21,165 bases of DNA from Thermoflexales bacterium (GTDB lineage: Bacteria > Chloroflexota > Anaerolineae > Fen-1058): contig JADGQE010000009.1 in assembly GCA_017882055.1 (NCBI GenBank), positions 1 to 21,165 on the forward strand, read 5' to 3'. A program made the position numbers and the translations under genes. This document shows, one piece after another, positions 1-6,563 of this stretch. Numbering within the stretch: position 1 is the stretch's first letter; each line of letters starts with the position of its first letter. Under the pieces are notes generated by a model that had not been told where the DNA came from, did not search any database, and worked only from the letters and a program-made list of their open reading frames with translations.

Positions 1-8
1 CTGCGCAA

Positions 9-51
9 AGTCGGCCTGCGCCGACTGGAACCCAGCCGACGTAGGTCGGCT
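9..51. repeat. Two adjacent 7-bp hairpins with GTCGGC words
   Basis: Two small palindromes lie side by side. AGTCGGC (9-15) pairs with GCCGACT (20-26) across a CTGC loop, and AGCCGAC (34-40) pairs with GTCGGCT (45-51) across a GTAG loop. A third weak palindrome, CGAAT-TCC-ATTCG, follows at 69-81. They look like a REP-type intergenic repeat, or the terminator of a gene left of the window. No T-tract follows, so repeat is the safer reading. Confidence 0.5.
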
Positions 52-98
52 TCGTGCAACTGTAGGCGCGAATTCCATTCGCCAGCGGCTTTAAGAAA

Positions 99-122
99 CT
101 GAGGGGCTGAGGGGCTGAGGGG
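99..122. repeat. Tandem 8-mer CTGAGGGG x3
   Basis: Three exact copies of CTGAGGGG lie head to tail about 120 bases before the first gene. They belong to the short-word arrays seen in several spacers of this window. The rest of 1-243 shows no supported gene. TACAAT at 181-186 resembles a -10 box but has no convincing -35. Confidence 0.75.
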
Positions 123-243
123 GCCTGGTGCGAACCCTGGCGTATGGCGTGTTTAGAATGTAGATCAGGCAGTTCCGTAGTACAATATGACTAAGCAGAT
201 TCAGCGCGTGGTCACCGGCGCAGAGCCGGAGTAAAGGAACGCT

Positions 244-948
244 ATGGAACTAATCATTATCGCCAGCGCCGTCATCCTCGTGTTTGGCGCGATGATTATC
301 GCCATCGCTATGTCGCCCGGCAGCGCCAGGCCGGCTTCCCAGTCACAACCCGCTTCGGAGGAAGTACCTGCAGCCGATTCGGAGGCGAGTGCGGCGCAAC
401 CGGCTGAGGACCAGCCGGCTGCTACACAGCCGGCTACAGTCCAGCCGGCGGCACCCCAACCGATTGTGGATCAGCCGGTCGCGGCCGAGCTGGCCGAATC
501 TCAGTCAGCTGAGATCTCAGAATCACCGGCAGCTCCGCTCAGTCCCGCGACGACTTCGTCGGTGTCTGTTGCCGAGCGCGACGACGCCAGCACCCTGCCG
601 CTCAACCCGTTGCAACTTAAGGCCGCGGAAATTGTGTCTCTGCAAGTGGATCGATTGCAGGCCGAGTACATGCGCATGGGCGAAGAGCGCGAACGCCTGG
701 CGCAGGAGTTGCTGACGAGTTGGCTCGTCGAGCGGTTTGAGGACGCGGCGGCTCCGCTGAAAGCCGATACTCGAAGAGAAGCGCAGGACCTGCGGCAGCA
801 ATTGGCCAGAGTGAGCGTCGAGTTCGAGCGCACTCAGTATCGTCTCACCTCGCTCCAAAATCTCCAGACGCGGCTCGATGATCCCCGCATTGCGCGTCAA
901 ATCGATGATCTCGTGAACGCCGTCAAGCACCTGGCACGCGTGCGTTAG
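244..948 (+). CDS. Membrane-anchored Pro/Ala/Gln-linker protein with C-terminal coiled coil, unknown function
   Basis: The 234-residue product has one N-terminal hydrophobic segment (about residues 3-23, ending at AMSPG), a low-complexity linker (about 30-110) rich in repeated Q-P-A units, and a charged, probably coiled-coil C-terminal half (about 125-234) with Gln/Arg/Glu heptad-like spacing. The start is supported by GGAG at 229-232 with usable spacing. The shape suggests a bitopic membrane protein whose helical domain is held away from the membrane by a flexible linker. I recognise no named family. selD follows on the same strand after 154 bases, but a hairpin lies between them and nothing links the two functionally. 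The function is unknown; the reading frame itself is well supported by its composition. Confidence 0.8.
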   Translation: MELIIIASAVILVFGAMIIAIAMSPGSARPASQSQPASEEVPAADSEASAAQPAEDQPAATQPATVQPAAPQPIVDQPVAAELAESQSAEISESPAAPLSPATTSSVSVAERDDASTLPLNPLQLKAAEIVSLQVDRLQAEYMRMGEERERLAQELLTSWLVERFEDAAAPLKADTRREAQDLRQQLARVSVEFERTQYRLTSLQNLQTRLDDPRIARQIDDLVNAVKHLARVR

Positions 949-1040
949 CGTCACAATCAAAGCGATTGCGGCGCAATCAAAACGGTTGTGGCAGGACAGG
1001 CGAAGAAAGTCGACTGTCGGTGGTGGGGGAATGAAATCTT

Positions 1041-1077
1041 TGATCAGGCCAGTTTTTAAGTGAAATGGCCGTGATCA
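1041..1077 (+). terminator. Hairpin between the first gene and selD
   Basis: TGATCAGGCCA (1041-1051) pairs with TGGCC-G-TGATCA (1066-1077) with one bulged G. This gives an 11-bp stem and a 14-base loop. It may end the upstream transcript or act in the selD leader. No T-tract follows, so the role is uncertain. Confidence 0.3.
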
Positions 1078-1102
1078 GTGCAATCCAGGCGAAAGGATCA
1101 AG

Positions 1103-2149
1103 ATGACGCGCGAAGAAATACGGCTGACTTCGCTGGCTTCCTGCGCAGGTTGAGCCAGCAAGATCGGTCCGAGTGACCTGGCGCAGGTTCTGCGCCCGCT
1201 CCACAATTTATTCGATGCCCGCAATTTTCCCCAGGTGCTGGTCGGCCTCGACGGCCCGGATGATGCGGGTGTCTATCAACTGAATGCTGAGCAAGCGATC
1301 GTCAGCACGGTCGATTTCTTTCCGCCGGTCGTCGATGATCCTTACACGTTCGGATCGATCGCGGCCGCCAATGCGATGAGCGATGTGTACGCGATGGGTG
1401 GCGAAGTGCTGTTCGCGTTGAACCTGGCGGCTTTCCCGGAAGACCTCGATCGTGCGATCCTGACTGAGATTCTGCGCGGCGGCGGCGAGAAAGTGGCTGA
1501 GGCTGGCGCGATTGTGATCGGCGGCCATACGGTCACCGACAAAGAACCGAAATTCGGCCTGGCTGTCACGGGCCTTGTTCATCCGGCGCATATTCTGACG
1601 AAGGGCGGCGCGCAAATTGGCGATCTACTGGTGCTGACCAAGCCGTTGGGTGTGGGTTTGATCACGACCGCGCTCAAACGTGAACAGGCTGATCCCGCGC
1701 ACGTCGCAACCGCGATCGAAAGCATGAGCGCGCTCAATCGACACGCGGCCCATCTGGCGCAGCGCTTTGGAGCGCACGCTTGCACGGACATCACCGGCTT
1801 CGGTATTCTGGGCCATGGCCTTGAAATGGCGACTGCGTCAAATACGAGGCTGCGATTGCGCATGGGCGACATTCCATTGCTGCCGGGCGCGCGCGATTAC
1901 GCCGAACGTGAGATCTTCCCCGGCGGCTTGAGTCGCAATCGCGACTTCGTTCTGCCGCACGTCCGCTTTGCCGATTTGATCGACGCGGCCAGTCGTGCGA
2001 TCTTATTCGATCCGGAAACATCGGGCGGCTTGCTGATGGCGCTTCAACCCGATCAAGCACGCGCGTTGGTGGCACAGGGCGAGATCGATGGTCTATCGGC
2101 ATGCATTATTGGCGAGGTTGCGGCTGGATCAGGTATTGTTGTTGAATAA
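1103..2149 (+). CDS. selD: Selenide, water dikinase (selenophosphate synthetase), selenocysteine-containing
   Basis: SelD makes selenophosphate from selenide and ATP in the cytosol, the selenium donor for selenocysteine and selenouridine. The sequence shows ATG at 1103 with an AAGG ribosome site, then a 348-residue frame crossing one TGA at codon 17 (1151-1153). The N-terminus reads IRLTSLASCAG-U-ASKIGP. It aligns without gaps to E. coli SelD, where IRLT is residues 6-9, the catalytic Cys is 17 and the essential Lys is 20, so the TGA sits on the catalytic cysteine and Lys20 is kept. Downstream blocks are canonical: GPDDAG, GGHTVTDKEPKFGLAVTG, TKPLGVG, CTDITGFGILGHG and ETSGGLL. The length matches the family (E. 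coli 347). A caller treating TGA as stop would begin at GTG 1235 and lose the active site. Sec-containing SelD is known in other bacteria. selA, selB and selC must be elsewhere in the genome. Confidence 0.93.
1151..1188 (+). promoter_or_regulatory. Candidate bacterial SECIS element in selD
   Basis: Directly after the TGA, GCCAG (1154-1158) pairs with CTGGC (1178-1182). Above an internal loop, TCG (1164-1166) pairs with CGA (1170-1172), leaving apical loop GTC (1167-1169). The loop starts with G and lies about 16 bases from the TGA, which fits the loose rule for bacterial SECIS hairpins (small apical loop with an early G, roughly 16-37 bases from UGA). A competing small hairpin, ACCTG-GCG-CAGGT (1176-1188), is also possible. 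The fold was done by eye. Confidence 0.6.
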
Positions 2150-2173
2150 AGTAGACAGTACGGACACGGACCA

Positions 2174-2223
2174 ACGCGGATAACACGGATAAAAGCAGCT
2201 GTGTTTGTCCGCGTCTTGTTTTG
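2174..2223 (+). terminator. selD terminator
   Basis: ACGCGGATAACAC (2174-2186) pairs with GTGTTTGTCCGCGT (2201-2214) with a small internal irregularity, and CTTGTTTTG follows. Stem plus T-rich tail 25 bases after the selD stop fits an intrinsic terminator. Confidence 0.65.
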
Positions 2224-2237
2224 AGGGCAGGGAGTAA

Positions 2238-2330
2238 CGGCCAAATGTCGCGCGTGAAGCGGGCGTGAATGCCGTGCTGATCAACGCTTTCGGTTTCGGC
2301 GGACAGAATGCGTGCGTGGTACTAAAGCGA
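2238..2330 (+). pseudogene. fabF (3-oxoacyl-ACP synthase II) C-terminal remnant
   Basis: A frame opened by a stop at 2235-2237 encodes PNVAREAGVNAVLINAFGFG followed by GQNACVVLKR. This matches the extreme C-terminus of FabF-type ketosynthases, where a PN.AR block precedes the hallmark NSFGFGG.N motif and the protein ends a few residues after a hydrophobic strand. Only about 31 residues remain. There is no start, no catalytic Cys-His-His and no stop of its own, because the frame runs on into the palindrome and ssrA. It is therefore a broken gene end left between selD and ssrA, probably by deletion or recombination. The family assignment rests on recognised motifs, not a search. Confidence 0.75.
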
Positions 2331-2364
2331 GAAACCAGGTTCCTTTATAAGGAACCTGGTTTCT
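2330..2364 (-). terminator. 16-bp perfect hairpin downstream of ssrA
   Basis: AGAAACCAGGTTCCTT (2330-2345) and AAGGAACCTGGTTTCT (2349-2364) form a perfect 16-bp stem with loop TAT, two bases past the tmRNA 3' end. It probably ends the ssrA transcript (and may once have ended fabF from the other side). The minus-strand tail CGCTTTAG is only weakly T-rich, and the arm word resembles other repeats in the window (AACCAGGTTTC at 6549-6559), so a repeat origin is possible. Confidence 0.6.
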
Positions 2365-2366
2365 AC

Positions 2367-2752
2367 TGGTGGAGATGGCGGGAATCGAACCCGCGTCCGA
2401 AAAGGGTGACGGCGAATGACTACAAGCTTAGTCGATGTGTTGTGTCGCCGGCCTGCTCAACATCGACCCTGAGATCAGACCGGCCAGCCGATGGATCTTT
2501 GGTTCACGTCATCGGCGTCAAGTGAACCGCACGCCGGCATTGTCACGCCCGGCTCCCGACCCACCGACGCGAGATCGGGGCGGACGGATCATCCGTAGAT
2601 GATCGAGCTTTCACCTTCGCTTATGCAGCGAGGGGGAGAGCCGCGTAGTTAGTGCGGTTGGCACTTAAAGGTTGCTCCATTGTTAACGGGGGCAGAGCGC
2701 CCCGGCTTGCCACTCGCAATCGACCGCTCCCCGTCGAAGCCAGTGCATCCCC
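2367..2752 (-). ncRNA. ssrA: Transfer-messenger RNA (tmRNA)
   Basis: tmRNA with SmpB rescues ribosomes stalled on broken mRNAs and adds a degradation tag. Read on the minus strand it begins GGGGATGCACTGGCTTCGAC, the hallmark 5' end, and finishes with an encoded CCA. The ends form a 7-bp acceptor, GGGGATG with CATCTCC (one G-T pair). The T arm GCGGG-TTCGATT-CCCGC is intact. The resume codon GCC (2662-2660) opens a 13-codon tag, ANRTNYAALPLAA, closed by TAA at 2623-2621. Its alanine-rich end suits ClpXP-type recognition. The total of 386 bases is a normal one-piece length. smpB lies on the same strand about 1.9 kb upstream, separated by an opposite-strand gene. Confidence 0.97.
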
Positions 2753-2761
2753 AATGATTGA

Positions 2762-2767
2762 ATTATA
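2762..2767 (-). promoter_or_regulatory. ssrA -10 box
   Basis: A perfect TATAAT on the minus strand ends 9 bases before the mature tmRNA 5' end. No strong -35 is seen at 16-18 bases. The mature 5' end is normally made by RNase P, so transcription probably starts a few bases earlier. Confidence 0.65.
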
Positions 2768-2771
2768 CCAC

Positions 2772-2926
2772 GAGAGCAATGATCACTGCGCATTGAACGA
2801 TGACAGCGGTGCATTTCAAGTTGGGGGCGAACTTGCTCCCAGCCCGCGTCCTCGCGGGCGTCGCGCCACACATCAGTCGACCGCGAGGACGCGGTCGAAG
2901 AGCAAAGTGAGAGCAATGATCACTGC
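2772..2926. repeat. Direct 18-mers enclosing a 14-bp inverted repeat
   Basis: GAGAGCAATGATCACTGC occurs exactly at 2772-2789 and 2909-2926. Between the copies, CCGCGTCCTCGCGG (2844-2857) and CCGCGAGGACGCGG (2881-2894) are perfect inverted arms. Outer arms ACTTGCTC (2831-2838) and GAGCAAAGT (2900-2908) extend the symmetry imperfectly. The block fills the space between the divergent ssrA and S51-peptidase promoters. It could be a small non-coding repeat element or a duplicated regulatory segment; no coding frame is credible here. Confidence 0.75.
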
Positions 2927-2954
2927 TCAATGTTCAATGAACAATGACAGATGA

Positions 2955-2960
2955 TATAAT
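2955..2960 (+). promoter_or_regulatory. -10 box of the S51-like gene
   Basis: Perfect TATAAT sits 35 bases before the ATG at 2996. The best -35 candidate is TTCAAT (2933-2938) at a 16-base spacing, which is weak. Confidence 0.5.
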
Positions 2961-2995
2961 CACCGAAGCGAGTTTGATTGGAGCGATAAGGGAAC

Positions 2996-3796
2996 ATGGC
3001 AGACACAGTGAGTGGAACTGGCACGATCACATTTATGAGTTCGGGCGAGATGTCGGCGCGGCTGAGTCCCGCGCACCGCGCCGTGATGGCGCGCTTGACT
3101 GAGCCACTGCGTGCGATCTTCATCGATACACCGGCCGGCTTTCAGGAGAACACGACTGAACTGGCCGAGAAGGCGGTGGGTTACTTCAAACAGAATTTGC
3201 AGCAAACCCTATCGATCGTTTCATTCAAGGCGCTGTCTGAAGCGACAACTGAGCAAGTAGCCAGCGCGGCCGAAAAGATCCTGGCCGCCAACTATATCTT
3301 TGCCGGGCCTGGCAGCCCGACCTATGCCGTTCGCAACTGGATCCGCACGCCCATCGCTGCTGCGTTTGCTTCTCGGCTGCATAATGGTGCACATTTAGTC
3401 TTTGCCAGTTCGGCGGCGATTGCGGCCAGCCGCTTTGTGGTGCCCGTCTACGAGATTTACAAAGCGGGCCACGATCCCTACTGGGTCGATGGACTTGATC
3501 TACTTGGCCCGTGCGGACTTGAGTTGGCGATCGCCCCACACTGGAATAACTCAGAGGGTGGCGCGGCCTTCGACACACGTTATTGTTTCATCGGCAAACG
3601 GCGGCTCAAGAAAATGGAATCATTGCTGCCTGAAACGGCCACGATCGCCGGCATCGACGAGAATACCGCTTGTACCTTTGATCTATCGGCCCGGCAGTGT
3701 GAAGTGATCGGCGCGGGGCGTGTGATCTTGCGACACCGTGGACAGGAAAAAACATTCGGGGCCGGATCGAAATTCGATTGGGAAGAATTTCAATGA
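2996..3796 (+). CDS. Peptidase S51 / cyanophycinase-like protein
   Basis: The 266-residue product has the class I glutamine amidotransferase-like layout of the S51 family. It shows an early strand ITFMSSGEMS, FIDTPAGFQENT, a GPGSPTYAVRNW glycine turn (about 102-113), a candidate nucleophile-elbow segment FASSAAIAAS (about 136-145), and GIDENTAC (about 220-227), a motif typical of cyanophycinases. Family members are cytosolic serine peptidases cleaving Asp dipeptides or cyanophycin. The elbow here is ASSAA rather than the usual G-x-S-A-G, so catalytic activity and substrate are uncertain, and no cyanophycin synthetase is nearby. The ATG is preceded by GATAAGGGA. The gene stands alone between ssrA and the smpB cluster and is convergent with the latter. 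Confidence 0.75.
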   Translation: MADTVSGTGTITFMSSGEMSARLSPAHRAVMARLTEPLRAIFIDTPAGFQENTTELAEKAVGYFKQNLQQTLSIVSFKALSEATTEQVASAAEKILAANYIFAGPGSPTYAVRNWIRTPIAAAFASRLHNGAHLVFASSAAIAASRFVVPVYEIYKAGHDPYWVDGLDLLGPCGLELAIAPHWNNSEGGAAFDTRYCFIGKRRLKKMESLLPETATIAGIDENTACTFDLSARQCEVIGAGRVILRHRGQEKTFGAGSKFDWEEFQ

Positions 3797-3819
3797 TCCA
3801 TGAACAATGATCGATGTCA

Positions 3820-3860
3820 AATGGGCAGAACCCGTTGACCAACTGACCGGTTGCCCCATT
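3820..3860. terminator. Possible bidirectional terminator
   Basis: AATGGG (3820-3825) and CCCATT (3855-3860) are complementary, with AACC and GGTT pairing inside after a mismatch. The position between two convergent gene ends suits a shared terminator. The enclosed GTTGACCAACTGACC resembles the 8-mer array at 8947-9010. The structure is imperfect. Confidence 0.3.
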
Positions 3861-4677
3861 ACCATTTTGCGTTCGGGAAAGTTGTAACACCGGCCTCGAC
3901 CCCGACGCGCTTGTACATTCGAATGTTAGTGAATGGCTCGCCCAGGATGCCGTCGTGAATGGCCCATGAGCGGCCGCGCACCGTTTGCTCCAGGCCCGGC
4001 CTGCGGAACGACGTCGAGCCATCCAGCCGCTTGAACAACTCCCCGCCCGGTTGAAACTCCGCGTGAATCATGTCCATCCGTTTTTTGCCGATACTGTACG
4101 CGCAGCCATAACTTTCAAACAAAATAGCCGTGTGATAAGCCAGTGGTTCCAGCGTGAACATCTCATGGTGCAGGCGTGATACAAACAGTTCGAAGCGCGG
4201 CAGTGTCTTGCGGCCCAGGCCCAGTCCGCGTCGAATCTGGCCCGGAGCCAGCCCCGCTTGCATCGCCGCGCATTCCGCTTCGAGGTTGCGCGTGAGGGTG
4301 CCAAACTTGGTGCGCTGACCGTAACCGTCGCGATCCACATCGAAACGCGGCGCGTCCGGAGCGTTGATCACAAACAGCAACACTTGCAACTGATTGTTGA
4401 CCGTATCCGCCAGTTGAAAGTACAACACCGGATCGTGTGCGCCGAGTTGCTGCCACACCCGGACTTCGACGGTGCCGATGCCCTGGGGCGCATCGAATTC
4501 GACCAATCGATCGCCGTTAGGCCCGCACAAGGTCACAGGATCGATCTGGAAGCGTTGCAGCAACTCGTCGATGATCAGCACGCGGTAGCACTGCTCGCGT
4601 TCGAGTTGCGGCAGATCGTTGAGCATACTCAGCGAATTGAGGGGTGTTCCATCCGGCCCGGTAAAGAAGTCTGTCAC
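3859..4677 (-). CDS. Unknown protein translationally coupled to smpB
   Basis: The 272-residue, probably soluble protein has no signal peptide, no membrane segment and no motif I recognise. Visible blocks include LVEFDAPQGIGTVEVRVWQQ (about 58-77), a hydrophobic strand QLQVLLFVINAPDAPRFDVD, and an aromatic-rich C-terminal half with HHEMFTLEPLAYHTAILFES and GRSWAIHDGILGEPF. The start is GTG at 4677-4675, overlapping the smpB TGA as GTGA, so it is very likely translated by coupling on one transcript. The second half has scattered His, Glu and Tyr residues that could form a binding site, but no function can be assigned. Sharing a transcript with smpB hints at, without showing, a role connected to translation quality control. 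Confidence 0.8.
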   Translation of the reverse strand: MTDFFTGPDGTPLNSLSMLNDLPQLEREQCYRVLIIDELLQRFQIDPVTLCGPNGDRLVEFDAPQGIGTVEVRVWQQLGAHDPVLYFQLADTVNNQLQVLLFVINAPDAPRFDVDRDGYGQRTKFGTLTRNLEAECAAMQAGLAPGQIRRGLGLGRKTLPRFELFVSRLHHEMFTLEPLAYHTAILFESYGCAYSIGKKRMDMIHAEFQPGGELFKRLDGSTSFRRPGLEQTVRGRSWAIHDGILGEPFTNIRMYKRVGVEAGVTTFPNAKW

Positions 4678-5144
4678 CGGCGTTCCTTCAGGGCGCGATC
4701 GATCTGGCGACCGGCGTCGCGTTCGGCGATGGCCTGCCGCTTGTCGTATTGACGCTTGCCGCGCGCCAGCGCGATCTCGATCTTGGCCCGGCCATTCTTG
4801 AGGTACATCTTGAGCGGGATCAACGTGAAGCCGCGCTCCGTCAGACGCTGCGCGATTTTGATGATTTCTTTGCGATGCAGCAACAGCTTACGCGGGCGCA
4901 GTGGATCATGGCCATTGCGCCCGGCCGGGTCGTAGACCGAGATGTGGGTGTTGACCAGGAACAGTTCACCGTCGCGCAGCTGCACGTAGCCTTCGCGCAG
5001 ATTGGCTTGTCCGGCCCGGATCGATTTGATCTCGGTGCCGAGCAAGGCCAGCCCGGCTTCGAAACGATCTTCGATGCTGTAGTCGTGCGTGGCGTGGCGA
5101 TTGGTGGCGACGATTTTGATGTCGCTGCTGGCGGGCTTAGGCAT
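4674..5144 (-). CDS. smpB: SsrA-binding protein SmpB
   Basis: SmpB binds the tRNA-like part of tmRNA and brings it to stalled ribosomes. The 156-residue length is typical. Family blocks are clear: VATNRHATHDYSIEDRFEAG, LLGTEIKSIRAGQANLREGY, LFLVNTHISVYDPAGRNGHD, RKLLLHRKEI, GFTLIPLKMYLKNGRAKIEI and the basic tail beginning ARGKRQYDKRQAI. That tail is the part that enters the empty mRNA channel. The ATG at 5144 has no clear Shine-Dalgarno, because the leader is replaced by repeat-like words (GATTTCAGATTTCAAATTTTGG on the plus strand). The next gene overlaps it by 4 bases. The cognate ssrA is at 2367-2752 on the same strand. Confidence 0.96.
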   Translation of the reverse strand: MPKPASSDIKIVATNRHATHDYSIEDRFEAGLALLGTEIKSIRAGQANLREGYVQLRDGELFLVNTHISVYDPAGRNGHDPLRPRKLLLHRKEIIKIAQRLTERGFTLIPLKMYLKNGRAKIEIALARGKRQYDKRQAIAERDAGRQIDRALKERR

Positions 5145-5149
5145 GCTGG

Positions 5150-5226
5150 CTGATTTCAGATTTCAAATTTTGGATTTGGAATCTTGACTCTCTGATCTCC
5201 GATCCCTGTTCCCTGATCCCCGTTTC
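5150..5226. repeat. Degenerate short-word repeats upstream of smpB
   Basis: The spacer between the protease gene and smpB consists of two quasi-periodic patches. One is AT-rich, built from GATTTCAGATTTCAAATTTTGGATTTGG. The other is built from CTGATCTCCGATCCCTGTTCCCTGATCC. Neither encodes anything plausible. Confidence 0.55.
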
Positions 5227-5232
5227 CTAATT

Positions 5233-6522
5233 CTATTGTCCCTTCATCAGATATTCGACGGCCCGATCGAGCTGCGGGTCTTTGGCAGGCTCCGTGCCGG
5301 CGGCCACGGCGATATCGGGTTCAAGGCCCTTGCCGTGAATCTCGCGATTGTTCGGCGTGAACCAGTGTGCGATGGTGATGCGGGCCTGCGAACCGTCGCT
5401 GAGATGATCGATCTGCTGCACCGACCCCTTGCCAAATGACTTCTCGCCGATCAATTTACCACGACCGCGATCCTGAATGGCCCCGGCCACAATCTCTGCT
5501 GCGCTGGCCGAGCCGCCGTTGATTAACACCACCATTGGAATATCCTGTGCGCTGCCTTTATCCGTGGATCGCCAGACTTGCTCTTGTTGATCCGGGCCGG
5601 GCTTCGTCCGCTCGTAGAGGACCACGCCGTCTTTCAAGAAGATGTCGGCAACCTGAATGGATTGATCGAGGAAGCCGCCGGGATTGTCGCGCAGATCAAA
5701 GATCAGACCTTTGGGATTGCGTAGCAGCAATTGATCGATCGCATCATTCAGTTGTTGTGACGTGGTCGACGAATCGAAACTGCTCAAGCGCACATAGGCC
5801 ACGTCGCCGTTGATCATCTTCGATTCGACCAATGGAATCTTAATGGTGGCGCGGATGACGCTGACCTCAAACGGTTTGTCTTCGCCGCGCACCACCGTGA
5901 GTTTGGCTTCAGTGCCGGCCGGACCGCGCACTTTGGCGATCTGCGCATACAGATCTTCGCCCACGATCGATTCGCCGTTGATCGAAATGATCAGGTCGCC
6001 GGCGATCAGTCCGGCTTTTTCGGCGGGCGATTCGGCGAAGATGCGGGTGACGCGCAGCGCGCGATTCTGGTCCAATTGCACGTACGCGCCAATGCCGCTG
6101 AATTGGCCGGTGGAATCTTCTTCGATGATTTTGGTCGTTGCCGGTGGAATGAAGGACGTGAACTGATCTTTCAGGCTGAAGGTCACGCCGCGAATAGCGG
6201 CATAGGCCAGGTCCTGACCCTGGGGCACATCATCGCCGTAGTACTGGGTTTGGAGCAGATGGACGTATTCCCAGAAAACCTGCAGCGACTGATCGCCATT
6301 CGGTGCAGTTGCAGTTGGTGATATATCGGTCGCGTCTGGTAACGGTTTCGCTGTCGGAGCCGAAGTATTCGGGGCCGAAGTGTTCGGGGCCAGTGGCGCG
6401 CGCGTGACCGGGATGGAGTTTTGTCCATTGGCATAACCCACCATGAACCCGGCCGAGCCAATCGCTACCGCCAGGACCACGGCTAACAATCCAGTTAACA
6501 ATCTGCGTGATGACATATCCAT
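5233..6522 (-). CDS. Membrane-anchored S41 C-terminal processing protease (CtpA-like), copy 1
   Basis: This is a 429-residue periplasmic or extracytoplasmic serine protease. An N-terminal anchor (about 8-30) is followed by a Pro/Thr/Ser linker containing two APNTS units. A PDZ domain follows, with FSGIGAYVQL and AGLIAGDLIISINGES, then the S41 catalytic domain. In GGSASAAEIVAGAI the catalytic Ser is about residue 340, and in GEKSFGKGSVQ the Lys is about 365. The 25-residue spacing equals that of the Ser-Lys dyad in E. coli Tsp. The C-terminus GKGLEPDIAV is typical. ATG 6522 has a strong AGAGGAG site. It lies 41 bases downstream of its paralogue on the same strand, so the two are probably co-transcribed. 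The substrate is unknown. Confidence 0.92.
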   Translation of the reverse strand: MDMSSRRLLTGLLAVVLAVAIGSAGFMVGYANGQNSIPVTRAPLAPNTSAPNTSAPTAKPLPDATDISPTATAPNGDQSLQVFWEYVHLLQTQYYGDDVPQGQDLAYAAIRGVTFSLKDQFTSFIPPATTKIIEEDSTGQFSGIGAYVQLDQNRALRVTRIFAESPAEKAGLIAGDLIISINGESIVGEDLYAQIAKVRGPAGTEAKLTVVRGEDKPFEVSVIRATIKIPLVESKMINGDVAYVRLSSFDSSTTSQQLNDAIDQLLLRNPKGLIFDLRDNPGGFLDQSIQVADIFLKDGVVLYERTKPGPDQQEQVWRSTDKGSAQDIPMVVLINGGSASAAEIVAGAIQDRGRGKLIGEKSFGKGSVQQIDHLSDGSQARITIAHWFTPNNREIHGKGLEPDIAVAAGTEPAKDPQLDRAVEYLMKGQ

Positions 6523-6563
6523 ACTTCTCCTCTAAAGACTTGACCGCAACCAGGTTTCTGAAT

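Noticed and set aside
523..960. Long minus-strand open frames opposite the first gene, and similar frames opposite 9597-10493, 13853-14398 and 17328-17876
   Set aside because: They lie opposite well-supported genes, lack ribosome sites and family motifs, and have the Arg/His/Asp-rich composition expected of antisense frames in GC-rich coding DNA.
1235..2149. SelD beginning at GTG 1235 as a short 304-residue protein or a decayed pseudogene
   Set aside because: The upstream frame through the TGA aligns residue for residue with E. coli SelD, has a ribosome site, and supplies the catalytic position and Lys20. Truncation or pseudogene is less likely than selenocysteine.
2367..2400. A lone tRNA 3' end (T arm and CCA)
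   Set aside because: It is the tRNA-like 3' end of ssrA. The hallmark 5' end and tag frame are present at 2752 and 2662-2621.
2265..2525. A small plus-strand protein starting GTG 2265
   Set aside because: Its first part is the fabF remnant; the rest is the antisense of ssrA.
2996..3796. Firm call as cyanophycinase
   Set aside because: The nucleophile elbow differs from the usual G-x-S-A-G and no cyanophycin synthetase is present; only family-level S51-like assignment is kept.
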